Of a DNA stretch of 64,000 nt, positions 27,101-35,164 are shown piece after piece. The notes beneath the pieces are model-generated. The model worked only from the letters and a program-made list of their open reading frames with translations, ran no database searches and had not been told where the DNA came from. Source of the DNA: an uncultured Spirochaetaceae bacterium (GTDB lineage: Bacteria > Spirochaetota > Spirochaetia > Treponematales > Treponemataceae); assembly GCA_902766125.1 (NCBI GenBank), contig CACXCG010000032.1, positions 56,301-120,300 of the forward strand, written 5' to 3'. The position numbers were made by a program, and so were the translations under genes. Each line of letters starts with the position of its first letter. The stretch's first letter is position 1.

Positions 27101-28399
27101 ATGGGTGAATCAAAGTTCGTTGCATGGTTAAGACGCAATCTTAACGGTGCCAGTACGCATGATAAAAAAATAAAGCAGGTTCTCGATCTTGAGCATCGTC
27201 TTAGTAATATTCGTGATGTTGACATCCTTTTGGAAAGTATTTTGACTGCCGCCCGTGCACTTGCAAATGCTGATGCAGGTTCAATTTATGTCTACAATGC
27301 TAAGACTAACATGATCAGTATTCGTCACGGTCAGAATGATACTCAGCAGAAACTGCTTGCACCCGGCGAAAAACTTCCATATACATTCTTTAGTTTCCCT
27401 GCAACTCCAAAGTCTATTTCCGGCTATGTTGCCCTTTCAAAAAAATCACTCAATATTCCTGATGTATACAACATGACGGAATTTGAAGATGCAGAAGAGC
27501 GTATTCCGCGTCCGTACAGTTTTAACAGTGCTACTGACCAGGCAACCGGTTATCATACAAAATCAATGCTGACTATACCGCTCGTGGTTAACGGCGAAGA
27601 AGTGCTTGGTGTACTTCAGGTTATCAATGCACAGGATGAACGCGGTAAGGTCATTCCCTTTGACAGTGAATCAGAACTGTATATTACTCAGTTTGCATCG
27701 TATGCATCACAGGCACTCAGCAATGCGCAGTATTCAAACCGCATGGTTATGAAGATGACCACGATGGCAAACCTTAAGGATCCAAAAGAAACGGGTGCAC
27801 ATGTTGAACGTGTTGCAGCATTCTCTCTTGAAATTTATGACCGTTACGCAAGTAACAAAAAGATTCCTCTGGAAGTACGCGAAAAATTCCGCGATATGCT
27901 TAAGGTTGCAGCCCGCTGTCATGACTTTGGTAAAGTTGGTATCCGCGATAAAATCCTTAAAAAAGACGGTCCGCTTACTGATGAAGAACGGGCTATTATG
28001 CAGGGGCATACCTGTTTAGGAGCACAGCTGTTCTCTCCGCCGGCAACAGATCTGGAACAGATGGCACTTGATGTTACGCTGCATCATCACGAACGCTGGG
28101 ACGGAGGAGACCGTGGTTATCCTGGTGCCATTGATTTTATGGCTGTCGAACCGGAGCTTCCCATTACCAAAGGTCCTTCTCTTAAAGGTGAAGAAATACC
28201 GCTTGCGGCGCGCATTGTTTCTCTTGCTGATGTGTACGATGCACTGCGTCATTCCCGCTCGTATAAACAGGAGTGGACGTTTGAACGCACTATGGATATT
28301 GTTCTGCAGGAAAAAGGTAAGCAGTTTGATCCTGATGTAGTAGATGCCTTTGTTCAGGTAAGCGAACGTATCGAAGCAATCAACCGCGCTATTTCATAA
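27101..28399 (+). CDS. GAF plus HD-GYP domain protein, probable c-di-GMP phosphodiesterase
   Basis: A 432-residue cytoplasmic protein without membrane segments. Residues about 28-215 form a GAF sensor domain (NADAGSIYVYNAKTN, then LTIPLVVNGEEVLGVLQVIN). Residues about 225-425 form an HD-GYP domain: HVERVAAFS, the metal-binding RCHDFGKVGIRDKIL, HTCLGAQLF and HHHERWDGGDRGYPG, with the GYP signature intact. HD-GYP enzymes hydrolyse cyclic di-GMP, so a role in motility or attachment signalling is likely. The GAF ligand is unknown. Its 3' end overlaps the convergent UPF0178 gene by 11 bp. Confidence 0.9.
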   Translation: MGESKFVAWLRRNLNGASTHDKKIKQVLDLEHRLSNIRDVDILLESILTAARALANADAGSIYVYNAKTNMISIRHGQNDTQQKLLAPGEKLPYTFFSFPATPKSISGYVALSKKSLNIPDVYNMTEFEDAEERIPRPYSFNSATDQATGYHTKSMLTIPLVVNGEEVLGVLQVINAQDERGKVIPFDSESELYITQFASYASQALSNAQYSNRMVMKMTTMANLKDPKETGAHVERVAAFSLEIYDRYASNKKIPLEVREKFRDMLKVAARCHDFGKVGIRDKILKKDGPLTDEERAIMQGHTCLGAQLFSPPATDLEQMALDVTLHHHERWDGGDRGYPGAIDFMAVEPELPITKGPSLKGEEIPLAARIVSLADVYDALRHSRSYKQEWTFERTMDIVLQEKGKQFDPDVVDAFVQVSERIEAINRAIS

Positions 28400-28844
28400 G
28401 CTGTGTCAACGTGCGGTCAAGCGTAACCGCAAACGCAGAACTTTCTTTCTTTCCGTATGAATGCCAGGTGTTCTTTGGGGTAACTCCCAGCGCCTGCATC
28501 TGAAGTTTCAGTTCCCGCTCTTCCAGCATTTCACTTACGTTTTGTGCCGTAAAAACGGTTCCCCGGTCATTTATAACCGTGACTCCTGCGTGTACCAGTC
28601 GTTGTGCAAGCGGAATGTCGCGCGTAACAACTAAATCTTCTTTTGTTGCTTTGCTTACAATGTAGTCGTCTGCAGCACCTTCTGTTTGCGGACACAGAGT
28701 CATGGAAAACAGGTTGTTTTGCGTAAAAAAAGGAATGTCGTGATTTGCTGCGTATTCAAGCGGTATGTTCAGTCTGAGTGCTGTTTTTTCAAGAAATGTT
28801 CGTGCCTGTTTGGGACAAGAGTCTGCGTCAACGATGATGCGCAT
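28389..28844 (-). CDS. UPF0178 (YaiI/YqxD, DUF188) family protein
   Basis: A 151-residue protein with the family start MRIIVDADSCP and the later blocks DDYIVSKATKEDLVVTRDIPLA and VINDRGTVFT. The fold is PIN-like with conserved aspartates, suggesting nuclease-type metal binding, but no activity is established in the family. It lies 12 nt after zapA and appears to be the last gene of the infC operon. The 3' end overlaps the convergent HD-GYP gene by 11 bp. Confidence 0.9.
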   Translation of the reverse strand: MRIIVDADSCPKQARTFLEKTALRLNIPLEYAANHDIPFFTQNNLFSMTLCPQTEGAADDYIVSKATKEDLVVTRDIPLAQRLVHAGVTVINDRGTVFTAQNVSEMLEERELKLQMQALGVTPKNTWHSYGKKESSAFAVTLDRTLTQLMK

Positions 28845-28856
28845 GGTGTTCGGTGT

Positions 28857-29174
28857 TTACTCCAGTGCCTTGTCTATTGCAGAAATCATATCAAGCGTAA
28901 GGCGTTCTGCTTCGTCTGCATCCTGGGCGCTTATGTTTCCGGCCTGTTCCAGTTCTTTGGAAATAGATGCGTTCTTTGCTTTTTCTTTATACAGTTCATC
29001 AACCAGGGTAATGCCTGCAATGATACTTGTCTGTACGGGATTTTTGATTCCGGTTTTCTGAATGGTGTCGGTTATTTCTTTGTAATAGGAAAGTAACTTT
29101 TGAAGATAAGCTTCATCTTCTCGAGCCTGTACTGCAAATGATGCACCCAGAATGTCTATCTGAAGTTTTCCCAT
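28857..29174 (-). CDS. zapA: Cell division protein ZapA
   Basis: A 105-residue protein fitting ZapA, which bundles FtsZ filaments at the division ring. The N-terminus GKLQIDILGASFAVQAREDEAYL has the two-strand start and the E-D-E pattern, followed by the long helix (TSIIAGITLVDELYKEKAKN). Length is typical. It follows a coiled-coil gene by 15 nt in the infC-rpmI-rplT run. A GGGACAGG ribosome site is visible. Confidence 0.85.
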   Translation of the reverse strand: MGKLQIDILGASFAVQAREDEAYLQKLLSYYKEITDTIQKTGIKNPVQTSIIAGITLVDELYKEKAKNASISKELEQAGNISAQDADEAERLTLDMISAIDKALE

Positions 29175-29189
29175 TGCCTGTCCCGTTTT

Positions 29190-29621
29190 TTAGAAAATAT
29201 CAAACTGTCCGTCAATTGAAGACTTCTGTTCGGTCTGAGAAGCAGGTGAGGGTGACGGGATAGGTTCATCAATATCCGTGCTTGATGCAGTTGTATCCTG
29301 CATCTCTGCGGTTTGTGACGGCGCTTCTGTTGTGCCGGTGTTTGTGTTACTGGCTGAGCCAGCGCTTAATACAGAATTTTCTACTGTATCAAGGCGGCTC
29401 AATGCACTTAAAATACCAGCCTCGATTTTGTTCTGATCAGATTCCAGGTTAGAAACCAACTCCGTTTTGTCTTCCAACGCTTTTGAAAGCTCGGCGCATT
29501 TGCTACGCAAAGCATCGTTTTCTGACGTAAGCCGTTCTTTTTCTGCGGTAAGCTCCGCAAGACGCTGAACAGCGGTTTCTACTTTTTCCTGCAATAACAG
29601 AACTTGGTCGAGGCTAATCAC
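29190..29621 (-). CDS. Coiled-coil protein next to zapA, possible ZapB-like partner
   Basis: A 143-residue cytoplasmic protein. Residues 1-80 form a continuous coiled coil (LDQVLLLQEKVETAVQRLAE and on). Residues 85-135 are a low-complexity Ser/Thr/Pro tail, and the end is GQFDIF. The start is GTG 29621 with GGAAG upstream, 11 nt after the rplT stop. I do not recognise a named family. The coiled coil and the position just before zapA suggest a division-related partner, and the conserved-looking last residues could be a short binding peptide; both are inference. Confidence 0.7.
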   Translation of the reverse strand: MISLDQVLLLQEKVETAVQRLAELTAEKERLTSENDALRSKCAELSKALEDKTELVSNLESDQNKIEAGILSALSRLDTVENSVLSAGSASNTNTGTTEAPSQTAEMQDTTASSTDIDEPIPSPSPASQTEQKSSIDGQFDIF

Positions 29622-29632
29622 GGTATACTTCC

Positions 29633-29992
29633 TTACTTCTTAAGTGCGTTCTTAGCTACTTCAACAACAGCTTTGAATGCTGCGGGATCTTCAATAGCCA
29701 TGTTGCTCAGAGCCTTGCGGTTCAGGGTAACGTTAGCCTTTGTAAGACCGTTGATGAATGAGCTGTAGTTAAGACCTTCGTCGCGAACTGCTGCGTTAAT
29801 ACGTGCAATCCACAGCTGGCGGTACTGGCGCTTCTTGAGTTTGCGTCCAGAGTATGCATGGTCAAGTGCTTTTACAACTGCATCTTTAGCAGCTTTGTAG
29901 TTTGACTTGCGGTCTCCGTAGAAACCTTTTGCAAGCTTCAGAATCTTAGCACGACGATTCTTGCGTTTTGTTCCATCTATCGCTCTTGGCAT
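29633..29992 (-). CDS. rplT: 50S ribosomal protein L20
   Basis: A 119-residue L20, an early-assembly 23S rRNA-binding protein. The N-terminal basic extension ([22 protein letters not shown]) and the block [21 protein letters not shown] are characteristic. It is third in infC-rpmI-rplT, where L20 usually represses the operon by binding its mRNA. No such site was identified here. Confidence 0.97.
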   Translation of the reverse strand: MPRAIDGTKRKNRRAKILKLAKGFYGDRKSNYKAAKDAVVKALDHAYSGRKLKKRQYRQLWIARINAAVRDEGLNYSSFINGLTKANVTLNRKALSNMAIEDPAAFKAVVEVAKNALKK

Positions 29993-30024
29993 TTTCTATT
30001 CCTCCATTGAATAAACCGTACGGA

Positions 30025-30225
30025 TTAACCGTAAGGCAGCATCTGCTTGCGCACTCTCTTTGCCTGGTCTTCAGACAGCATTGCTTCGTGGCGAAGGTGC
30101 ATCTTTCTTTTGGGGGAACGCTTCGTCAAGATATGGCGAAGATTCATCTTCTTGTGCTTCACTTTTCCTGTGCCAGTCAGCGAATAGCGTTTTGCTGCTG
30201 ACTTCTTTGTCTTCATCTTGGGCAT
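30025..30225 (-). CDS. rpmI: 50S ribosomal protein L35
   Basis: A 66-residue L35 with the family start [20 protein letters not shown] and the [11 protein letters not shown] block. It lies 10 nt after infC and 32 nt before rplT, the universal order for these genes. Confidence 0.97.
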   Translation of the reverse strand: MPKMKTKKSAAKRYSLTGTGKVKHKKMNLRHILTKRSPKRKMHLRHEAMLSEDQAKRVRKQMLPYG

Positions 30226-30235
30226 GTCTTTACCT

Positions 30236-30760
30236 CTACTTTTTGGCTTTTGAGGCCAGTGTCATTGACATAAACCGTCCGTCCATGGCGGGGTTCTTTT
30301 CCATGACATAAGACCCTTCGGTAAGCCGTTTTTCAACCTCTTTCAGGACATCGAATCCGAGTTCGGTGTGTGCCAGTTCCCTTCCGCGGAAACGGATGGT
30401 TACCTTTACTTTATCTCCCTCATCAAGGAATTCCTGAATGTGCTTTGCCTTCGTGTCAAGGTCGCCTGCGCCTATTTTGGGCTGCATGCGGATTTCCTTA
30501 AGCTTTAATACTTTCTGGTTTTTCTTGGAGTCACGGAGTTTTTTCTCCTGTTCAAACCGGTATTTTCCGAAGTCAAGTATTTTGCAAACCGGCGGATTTG
30601 CGTTTGGTGAAACTTCAACAAGATCGAGATCCTGCTCACGAGCCATCTTGAGGGCTTCTATAGTCGGGACAATGCCCTTCTGGTTACCTTCATCGTCAAT
30701 GAGACGAACCTCACGTACGCGGATTTGTTCATTCACGCGCATTCCCTTATTGTCTGCCAA
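30236..30760 (-). CDS. infC: Translation initiation factor IF-3, TTG start
   Basis: A 174-residue IF-3 that keeps 30S subunits free and checks start-codon selection. [14 protein letters not shown] opens the N-domain, and the C-domain has [17 protein letters not shown] and [14 protein letters not shown]. The start at 30760 is TTG, chosen because AAGGAGG stands 4 nt upstream and no ATG is correctly spaced; an in-frame ATG six codons later (MRVNEQ) lacks a site. Rare start codons are common in infC and allow IF-3 to limit its own synthesis. It heads the rpmI-rplT-zapA run. Confidence 0.93.
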   Translation of the reverse strand: MADNKGMRVNEQIRVREVRLIDDEGNQKGIVPTIEALKMAREQDLDLVEVSPNANPPVCKILDFGKYRFEQEKKLRDSKKNQKVLKLKEIRMQPKIGAGDLDTKAKHIQEFLDEGDKVKVTIRFRGRELAHTELGFDVLKEVEKRLTEGSYVMEKNPAMDGRFMSMTLASKAKK

Positions 30761-30803
30761 CGATCCTCCTTGGTGTGTAAAACACTCTAGCAACTTGGCA
30801 AAC

Positions 30804-30833
30804 AGTGTATCAGAAATGCAAGCAGTTTGTCTA
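30804..30833 (-). promoter_or_regulatory. Sigma-70-type promoter for infC operon
   Basis: On the minus strand TAGACA (30828-30833), an 18-bp spacer and TACACT (30804-30809) with an extended TGA. The predicted start lies about 37 nt before the TTG of infC, leaving a short leader with a strong AAGGAGG. It sits in the gap after the membrane-protein gene that ends at 30862. Confidence 0.6.
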
Positions 30834-30861
30834 GTGGGTGCGGCGGAATATATGGAAATTT

Positions 30862-31545
30862 CTAGTTATCCATTGTCATAAAGACAGGAATCCGTTCAGT
30901 TTCCGTTACCTTTGGCGTATGGAAAAGATGCAGTGCTATGGCTCCTGCGGTAAAAAGAACTGCAAGTGAAATCCACAGTATGGCAATGACATGCAGGTAC
31001 CAGAGTGTTTCTGTAAGTGCAGGTATGAACATAACTGCAATACAGGCTGCGGTATACAGTATGCCGTTTCGCTTGTTGTCTGCGGTAAAGCTTTTTACTG
31101 CGTGCCGTACAAGGACTGTCAGTGCAAGCAGGTAAGCGGCAATAAGAACCGGCTTTACAAAGAGCATGAATGCGGTGTGGCGCTCCATGTTGGAACCGGA
31201 AAGAATCAGGTAGGGAATGTACACAGAAAGGAAAAAGCCCATAAGCGGTGTAACAGATGCCGCTTTGTAGGTCCAGGTGTCCTTGCTGAACAGAAAGAAC
31301 AGTGCACACATGATAATTGCAGGCAGTATGGTGTCCCGGAGTGCAATGAATATAAGGGTTGCAAAAAAAGAATCTGTCCACCAGTGGGTGTAGGTAATGA
31401 AAAATCCGCGGATAACACAGACTGCAATTGAAGCAATAAGACCGGTCAGTGCGGGCGGAATAAGTGATTTAAACTGATATTGTCTGTTCGTAAGCATCAG
31501 ATAGATGGTTAGACAGGGTAAGCATAAAAGCAAAAACGCGTACAT
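30862..31545 (-). CDS. Polytopic membrane protein of unknown function
   Basis: A 227-residue integral membrane protein with about six or seven hydrophobic segments, starting at [19 protein letters not shown] do not recognise the family. A WW pair and charged loops lie between helices (YTHWWTDSF). ATG 31545 has no ribosome site. Instead a good promoter (TTGAAA-N17-TACACT) ends 6 nt before it, so translation is probably leaderless. The start codon and first codons also form the 3' arm and T-tract of the fba terminator hairpin. The gene is followed by the infC promoter. Confidence 0.75.
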   Translation of the reverse strand: MYAFLLLCLPCLTIYLMLTNRQYQFKSLIPPALTGLIASIAVCVIRGFFITYTHWWTDSFFATLIFIALRDTILPAIIMCALFFLFSKDTWTYKAASVTPLMGFFLSVYIPYLILSGSNMERHTAFMLFVKPVLIAAYLLALTVLVRHAVKSFTADNKRNGILYTAACIAVMFIPALTETLWYLHVIAILWISLAVLFTAGAIALHLFHTPKVTETERIPVFMTMDN

Positions 31546-31571
31546 ACTGCAAGTGTAGCATGTACGCGTTT
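31526..31571 (-). terminator. Rho-independent terminator of fba, overlapping the next gene's start
   Basis: Perfect 12-bp arms AAACGCGTACAT and ATGTACGCGTTT (31560-31571 and 31534-31545 on the minus strand) enclose a 14-nt loop. A T-rich stretch (TTTTTGCTTTT) follows. It lies about 30 nt after the fba stop. The 3' arm begins with the ATG of the following membrane-protein gene, and the loop contains that gene's -10 box. Confidence 0.8.
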
Positions 31572-31580
31572 CTTTTTCAA
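31552..31580 (-). promoter_or_regulatory. Promoter inside the fba terminator, for the membrane-protein gene
   Basis: TTGAAA (31575-31580) and TACACT (31552-31557, extended by TGC) are separated by exactly 17 bp on the minus strand. Six bases separate the -10 box from ATG 31545, so the transcript should begin at or next to the A of the start codon. The spacer is the 5' arm of the fba terminator hairpin and the -10 lies in its loop. Confidence 0.65.
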
Positions 31581-31600
31581 GGCATCAGTTTAGCCTGTTA

Positions 31601-32596
31601 TTAGTCAAATGCGTGACCGGCACTTCCCATGACTTCGGTGTTCTTGCGGGCATACATCTTCTTGAGCTCTTCGCGTGCAGGACCCAGGTACAGACGGGGG
31701 TCGAATACGTCGGGCTGTTCAGTAAAGATGCGGCGAACTGCAGCAGTCATTGCAAGACGACCGTCAGAGTCTACGTTGATCTTGCAAACGGCACTCTTTG
31801 CAGCTTTGCGCAGCTGTTCTTCGGGAATACCGACAGAGTTGGGGATTTTTCCGCCGAACTTTTCGATTTCGCGTACGTACTCAACAGGAACGCTTGAAGC
31901 TCCGTGCAGAACGATGGGGAATCCGGGCAGTTTCTTTTCGATTTCTGCCAGAACGTTAAATGCCAGTGGCGGAGGAATAAGAACACCGTCAACCAGCTTG
32001 CACTGTTCGGGAGTGAACTTGCAGCGACCGTGGCTTGTTCCGATAGAAATAGCCAGAGAGTCACAGCCTGTCTTTGAAGTAAAGTCGATTACTTCTTCAG
32101 GTTTTGTGTATTTTGATTCTTCAGCGGCAACATCGTCTTCTACACCGCCTAAAACACCAAGTTCAGCTTCTACGGTAACATCATATTTGTGAGCATAGTC
32201 AACAACCTGTTTGGTCAGTGCTACGTTTTCGTCGTAGGGGAGTGCAGAACCGTCAATCATGACAGAAGAGAAACCGTTGTCGATACAGTCTTTTGCAACT
32301 TCAAAGTTTGGACCGTGGTCAAGGTGCAGTACAATCGGGATTTCAGCTCCCAATTCTTTTGCATACTCAACAGCACCGCGAGCCATGTTGCGCAGAATGA
32401 ATTTGTCTGCATAGTTGCGTGCGCCTTTTGAAACCTGGAGGATAACCGGTGACTTTGTTTCAACGCATGCCTGGATGATAGCCTGCATCTGCTCCATATT
32501 GTTGAAGTTGTATGCGGGAATTGCATAGCCGCCTTTCATAGCAGCTTCGAACATGTGTCTGGTGTTTACCAGACCAAGGTCTTTGTAACTGAACAT
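31601..32596 (-). CDS. fba: Class II fructose-bisphosphate aldolase
   Basis: A 331-residue zinc aldolase of glycolysis, splitting fructose-1,6-bisphosphate. Zinc and substrate blocks are IVLHLDHGPNFE (near residue 78), the AISIGTSHGRCKF region and FPIVLHGASSVP (near 225). Length and C-terminal block fit the class IIB-like enzymes of spirochaetes. The start at 32596 has a CAGGAG site. It is divergent from the two flaA genes, an arrangement I recall from Treponema pallidum, and ends in a strong terminator. Confidence 0.95.
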   Translation of the reverse strand: MFSYKDLGLVNTRHMFEAAMKGGYAIPAYNFNNMEQMQAIIQACVETKSPVILQVSKGARNYADKFILRNMARGAVEYAKELGAEIPIVLHLDHGPNFEVAKDCIDNGFSSVMIDGSALPYDENVALTKQVVDYAHKYDVTVEAELGVLGGVEDDVAAEESKYTKPEEVIDFTSKTGCDSLAISIGTSHGRCKFTPEQCKLVDGVLIPPPLAFNVLAEIEKKLPGFPIVLHGASSVPVEYVREIEKFGGKIPNSVGIPEEQLRKAAKSAVCKINVDSDGRLAMTAAVRRIFTEQPDVFDPRLYLGPAREELKKMYARKNTEVMGSAGHAFD

Positions 32597-32631
32597 ATCG
32601 TACTCCTGTTGTTAGATAGTTTACGCTAACC

Positions 32632-32660
32632 ATAATACACAGTCTGCGGGGAAAAAGCAA
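32632..32660 (-). promoter_or_regulatory. Probable fba promoter
   Basis: On the minus strand TTGCTT (32655-32660), a 17-bp spacer and TATTAT (32632-32637), about 36 nt before the fba start codon. The -10 is good and the -35 only partly matches consensus. Confidence 0.4.
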
Positions 32661-32694
32661 TAAGTAAAATTCATCTTTTTTACCGTTTAACCCT

Positions 32695-32723
32695 TTGACA
32701 AAGACGGCAGTGCGTCATATAAT
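32695..32723 (+). promoter_or_regulatory. Perfect-consensus sigma-70 promoter for the flaA genes
   Basis: TTGACA (32695-32700), 17 bp and TATAAT (32718-32723), matching consensus at all twelve positions with ideal spacing. It is the strongest promoter seen in the window. About 110 nt of untranslated leader follow before ATG 32840, which has a CAAGGAGAT ribosome site. This implies housekeeping-sigma, high-level expression of the flagellar sheath rather than a flagellar sigma factor. Confidence 0.85.
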
Positions 32724-32839
32724 GTAAAAAAAGGCTTATTAAATTATCAGTTCGTGCCGATATGTAAAGAAGGTGCTTCTTGTCAAAACAAAAGTATCTG
32801 TACTTAAAACATTAAAGCCAACTGTTCAAGGAGATTTGA

Positions 32840-33556
32840 ATGAAAAAGGGCGTAGTTATTTTAGCAGGCGTTGCAGCGCTTGCACTCTGCGTTCCGGCAG
32901 TCGCTCAGCCCAATTCGCGCGCTGTAGAGACAATCGTTATCGACAACTTCGATACACCGGATGAAATGGACTGGACTTGGGAGGTGCAGGCAAGCCGTTT
33001 TGCAACCGATGGATATCCCATCATCAAGAGTTTTGAAGGAATTCCTAACTCTCTGCGTCCCTATCGCAAAAGCTCTGATCCGACCGCACAGGTTCTGGGT
33101 GTAAAGTCAGTTTTTGACCGCAAGGGAGACAACTGGTTTGAAATTTACCCCGTTGACAAAGACGGAAACAAATACGAGATTCCGTTCCTGGGAACCGTAA
33201 CTCAGCTTGATATCTGGGTATGGGGTGCTAACTATCTGTACTATCTCGAATTCCTTGTTCGCGATGCAGATGGCCGTGTACATACCATTCCCGCAGGAAA
33301 CCTTCAGTTTGAAGGCTGGCGTGAACTTATCGTTAAAGTTCCTACTTACATCCGTCAGCACTCAAAGCTGCGCTCTGGTCCTGAAAATATGTCATTCATC
33401 GGATTCCGCGTACGCACAGATGCAAATGAATTTGTTGATGATTACATGATTTACTTCGACAACTTCAAGTATGTTACTAACACATTGTCTAACATATATG
33501 ACGGCTATGAACTTCGTCAGGCTGACTTTGGCGATGATGAAGGTCAGGGAAAATAA
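32840..33556 (+). CDS. flaA: Flagellar filament outer-layer (sheath) protein FlaA, copy 1
   Basis: A 238-residue exported protein with a signal peptide ending PAVAQ (residue 23). The mature part begins with IDNFDTPDEMDWTWEVQAS and contains TQLDIWVWGANYLYYLEFLVRD, the beta-rich core of spirochaetal FlaA. FlaA coats the FlaB core of periplasmic flagella. The acidic tail (ADFGDDEGQ) is typical. A second flaA starts 13 nt downstream, so both are made from the strong upstream promoter. Which treponemal paralogue number it carries cannot be assigned safely. Confidence 0.92.
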   Translation: MKKGVVILAGVAALALCVPAVAQPNSRAVETIVIDNFDTPDEMDWTWEVQASRFATDGYPIIKSFEGIPNSLRPYRKSSDPTAQVLGVKSVFDRKGDNWFEIYPVDKDGNKYEIPFLGTVTQLDIWVWGANYLYYLEFLVRDADGRVHTIPAGNLQFEGWRELIVKVPTYIRQHSKLRSGPENMSFIGFRVRTDANEFVDDYMIYFDNFKYVTNTLSNIYDGYELRQADFGDDEGQGK

Positions 33557-33568
33557 GGAAGGTAAAAG

Positions 33569-34294
33569 ATGAAGAAATTACATTTTGCTGTTATTGCGGT
33601 AGCCCTTATTGCTGGCGGTGCTGCATTTGCACAGACAAGCAGCCTTACAGAACCTGATGCTTCTACAATCGGAAGCGACAGCGCACGTCAGGCTCTGCGT
33701 GAAGTAAGTGTTGACCGCTTTGAACGTGAAGGTTCATGGAATACACACATTTCTCCGGATAACGGTATCATTTCTGGTCGTCTGTTTGAAGGTGGTCCTT
33801 TGGCTAAAGAACCGCTTAACGACGCTGCTGCTGCAGATACCACCGATGAAAAGGTTCTTGGTGTTAAAGTTGAATTCTTCCGCCGTGGTGTAAACTCATT
33901 CTTTATCACTGCTGCTCGTCCTATTCCTATTGAAGGAATTACAAAGACTGTTTCTGTATGGGTCTGCGGACGCAATATGGGTCACAACCTGTGGCTTCTG
34001 GTTCAGGACTATAACGGAAACAACTTTGAACTGTGGATGGGCTCTCTTGAGTTCAGTGGCTGGAAAAAGATTACCACTGCAATTCCTCCTTCTTGGGATG
34101 GAGAACATGGTATTGTTCAGTCAAGCGTATATCATGGTGAAAAACCCGGTCTCCGCATCGTAGGATTCCGTGTTGACTGCAACCCCATGGAAGCTAAAGG
34201 TTCATTCTATATGTATCTTGATGATCTGCGCGCGGTTACTGACCTGTACGACATGGAGAACCGTGACGAAGACGACATGATGGATGCATGGTGA
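33569..34294 (+). CDS. flaA: Flagellar filament outer-layer (sheath) protein FlaA, copy 2
   Basis: A 241-residue exported FlaA homologue with a signal peptide ending GAAFAQ (residue 22). It shares with copy 1 the layout VLGVKVEFFRRGVNSF, KTVSVWVCGRNMGHNLWLLVQD and LRIVGFRVDCNP, then an acidic end (NRDEDDMMDAW). AAGGAAGG precedes its start, and tandem terminators follow at once. The two copies are diverged paralogues rather than a recent duplication. Together they probably form mixed sheath subunits. Confidence 0.92.
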   Translation: MKKLHFAVIAVALIAGGAAFAQTSSLTEPDASTIGSDSARQALREVSVDRFEREGSWNTHISPDNGIISGRLFEGGPLAKEPLNDAAAADTTDEKVLGVKVEFFRRGVNSFFITAARPIPIEGITKTVSVWVCGRNMGHNLWLLVQDYNGNNFELWMGSLEFSGWKKITTAIPPSWDGEHGIVQSSVYHGEKPGLRIVGFRVDCNPMEAKGSFYMYLDDLRAVTDLYDMENRDEDDMMDAW

Positions 34295-34300
34295 TAGTCA

Positions 34301-34364
34301 GAAAAATCGCCTCCGTGCGATTTTTCTTCTGCGAGTTTTCTTTTCGAAAACTCGCTTTTTTTTT
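34301..34364 (+). terminator. Tandem rho-independent terminators after flaA
   Basis: Two hairpins in a row. The first has arms GAAAAATCGC/GCGATTTTTC (34301-34310 and 34317-34326) with a 6-nt loop. The second has arms GCGAGTTTTC/GAAAACTCGC (34331-34340 and 34346-34355) with a 5-nt loop and a run of nine T (34356-34364). The double structure fits the strong promoter upstream. Confidence 0.9.
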
Positions 34365-34399
34365 CTCCAAAGAAATGTTACGCCATCCATGGCTTTTTT

Positions 34400-35104
34400 T
34401 TACTGCTTGTGATACAGATAGGCACGGCCTGTTTTTGTTCTGCTTAAAAATCCTGCATGCGTGTAAACCCACAGCATGACCGAAACCTGATCCTGTCTTA
34501 CTTTAATTCCTTCCTGCAAAAGAAGCTGTGTGCATTCCTTTACCGTAAAACAGTCTGTGCGGGGCAAAAGCTTCATCCAGTCTTTTTTAGTTTTAAAGAC
34601 ATGCACTGTGCCTGCACTGTCTAAGCGCTTTCCTGTCTTAACCCAGTTTTTTCTGAACCGTCTTCTTCCATTCTGTGTCTGAACGGGAAGATCTGTCTGT
34701 CTGCGTTCTTCAGTAGCGGTAACTTCTATGGCTTCAAGGCGTAAGTGTCTGTCTTTAAGCAGCGGTGCAATGCCGGTAAGCTCGCGGAATATGTCGTATA
34801 TGTTCAGTTTTTTAGGACTTTTTTTGCGTGAAACTTTTAAATCTGTATGCAGTGTTTCGATGTATTTTACCGTTACCACCGGATACACAATGGTGACATT
34901 TCTTTTTTGTGCAAGAAATTCGGTAAGCTTTGGTTTTAGATGAGAAATGCTTCCTGTCTGAATTTCAACAACAGAACCGTCGGGCCGCAGTATGTCTGCA
35001 ATGTAATGACCCGTGTTAAATTCGGCAATGCTTCCTTCCTGTTGAATCAGATAGAGTGTTTTGAGCGAACGGTGCAGTGCTGTTTCGTTGTATGTATTTA
35101 TCAT
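34400..35104 (-). CDS. Conserved protein of unknown function, basic central region
   Basis: A 234-residue protein starting at ATG 35104 (MINTYNETAL); the open frame extends nine codons upstream without support. The N-terminal third (LIQQEGSIAEFNTGHYIADILRPDGSVVEIQ) resembles a small restriction-endonuclease-like fold with conserved acidic and EIQ residues. The middle is strongly basic (KVSRKKSPKKLN, and later NGRRRFRKNWVKTGKR). The C-terminus looks like a small helix-turn-helix (FTVKECTQLLLQEGIKVRQDQVSVML). It could be a nucleic-acid-binding or nuclease-like protein; this is inference from residue pattern only. It is a single gene facing the flaA terminators. Confidence 0.65.
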   Translation of the reverse strand: MINTYNETALHRSLKTLYLIQQEGSIAEFNTGHYIADILRPDGSVVEIQTGSISHLKPKLTEFLAQKRNVTIVYPVVTVKYIETLHTDLKVSRKKSPKKLNIYDIFRELTGIAPLLKDRHLRLEAIEVTATEERRQTDLPVQTQNGRRRFRKNWVKTGKRLDSAGTVHVFKTKKDWMKLLPRTDCFTVKECTQLLLQEGIKVRQDQVSVMLWVYTHAGFLSRTKTGRAYLYHKQ

Positions 35105-35123
35105 GTATGTATCCTGCAACCAC

Positions 35124-35152
35124 TTGCACATAATTGTGCTTTGTTGTATAGT
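35124..35152 (+). promoter_or_regulatory. Promoter for tRNA-Arg(UCU)
   Basis: TTGCAC (35124-35129), a 17-bp spacer and TATAGT (35147-35152) end 12 nt before the 5' end of the tRNA gene. Spacing is ideal, as expected for a single-gene tRNA unit. Confidence 0.65.
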
Positions 35153-35164
35153 AAAGCAACTTTC

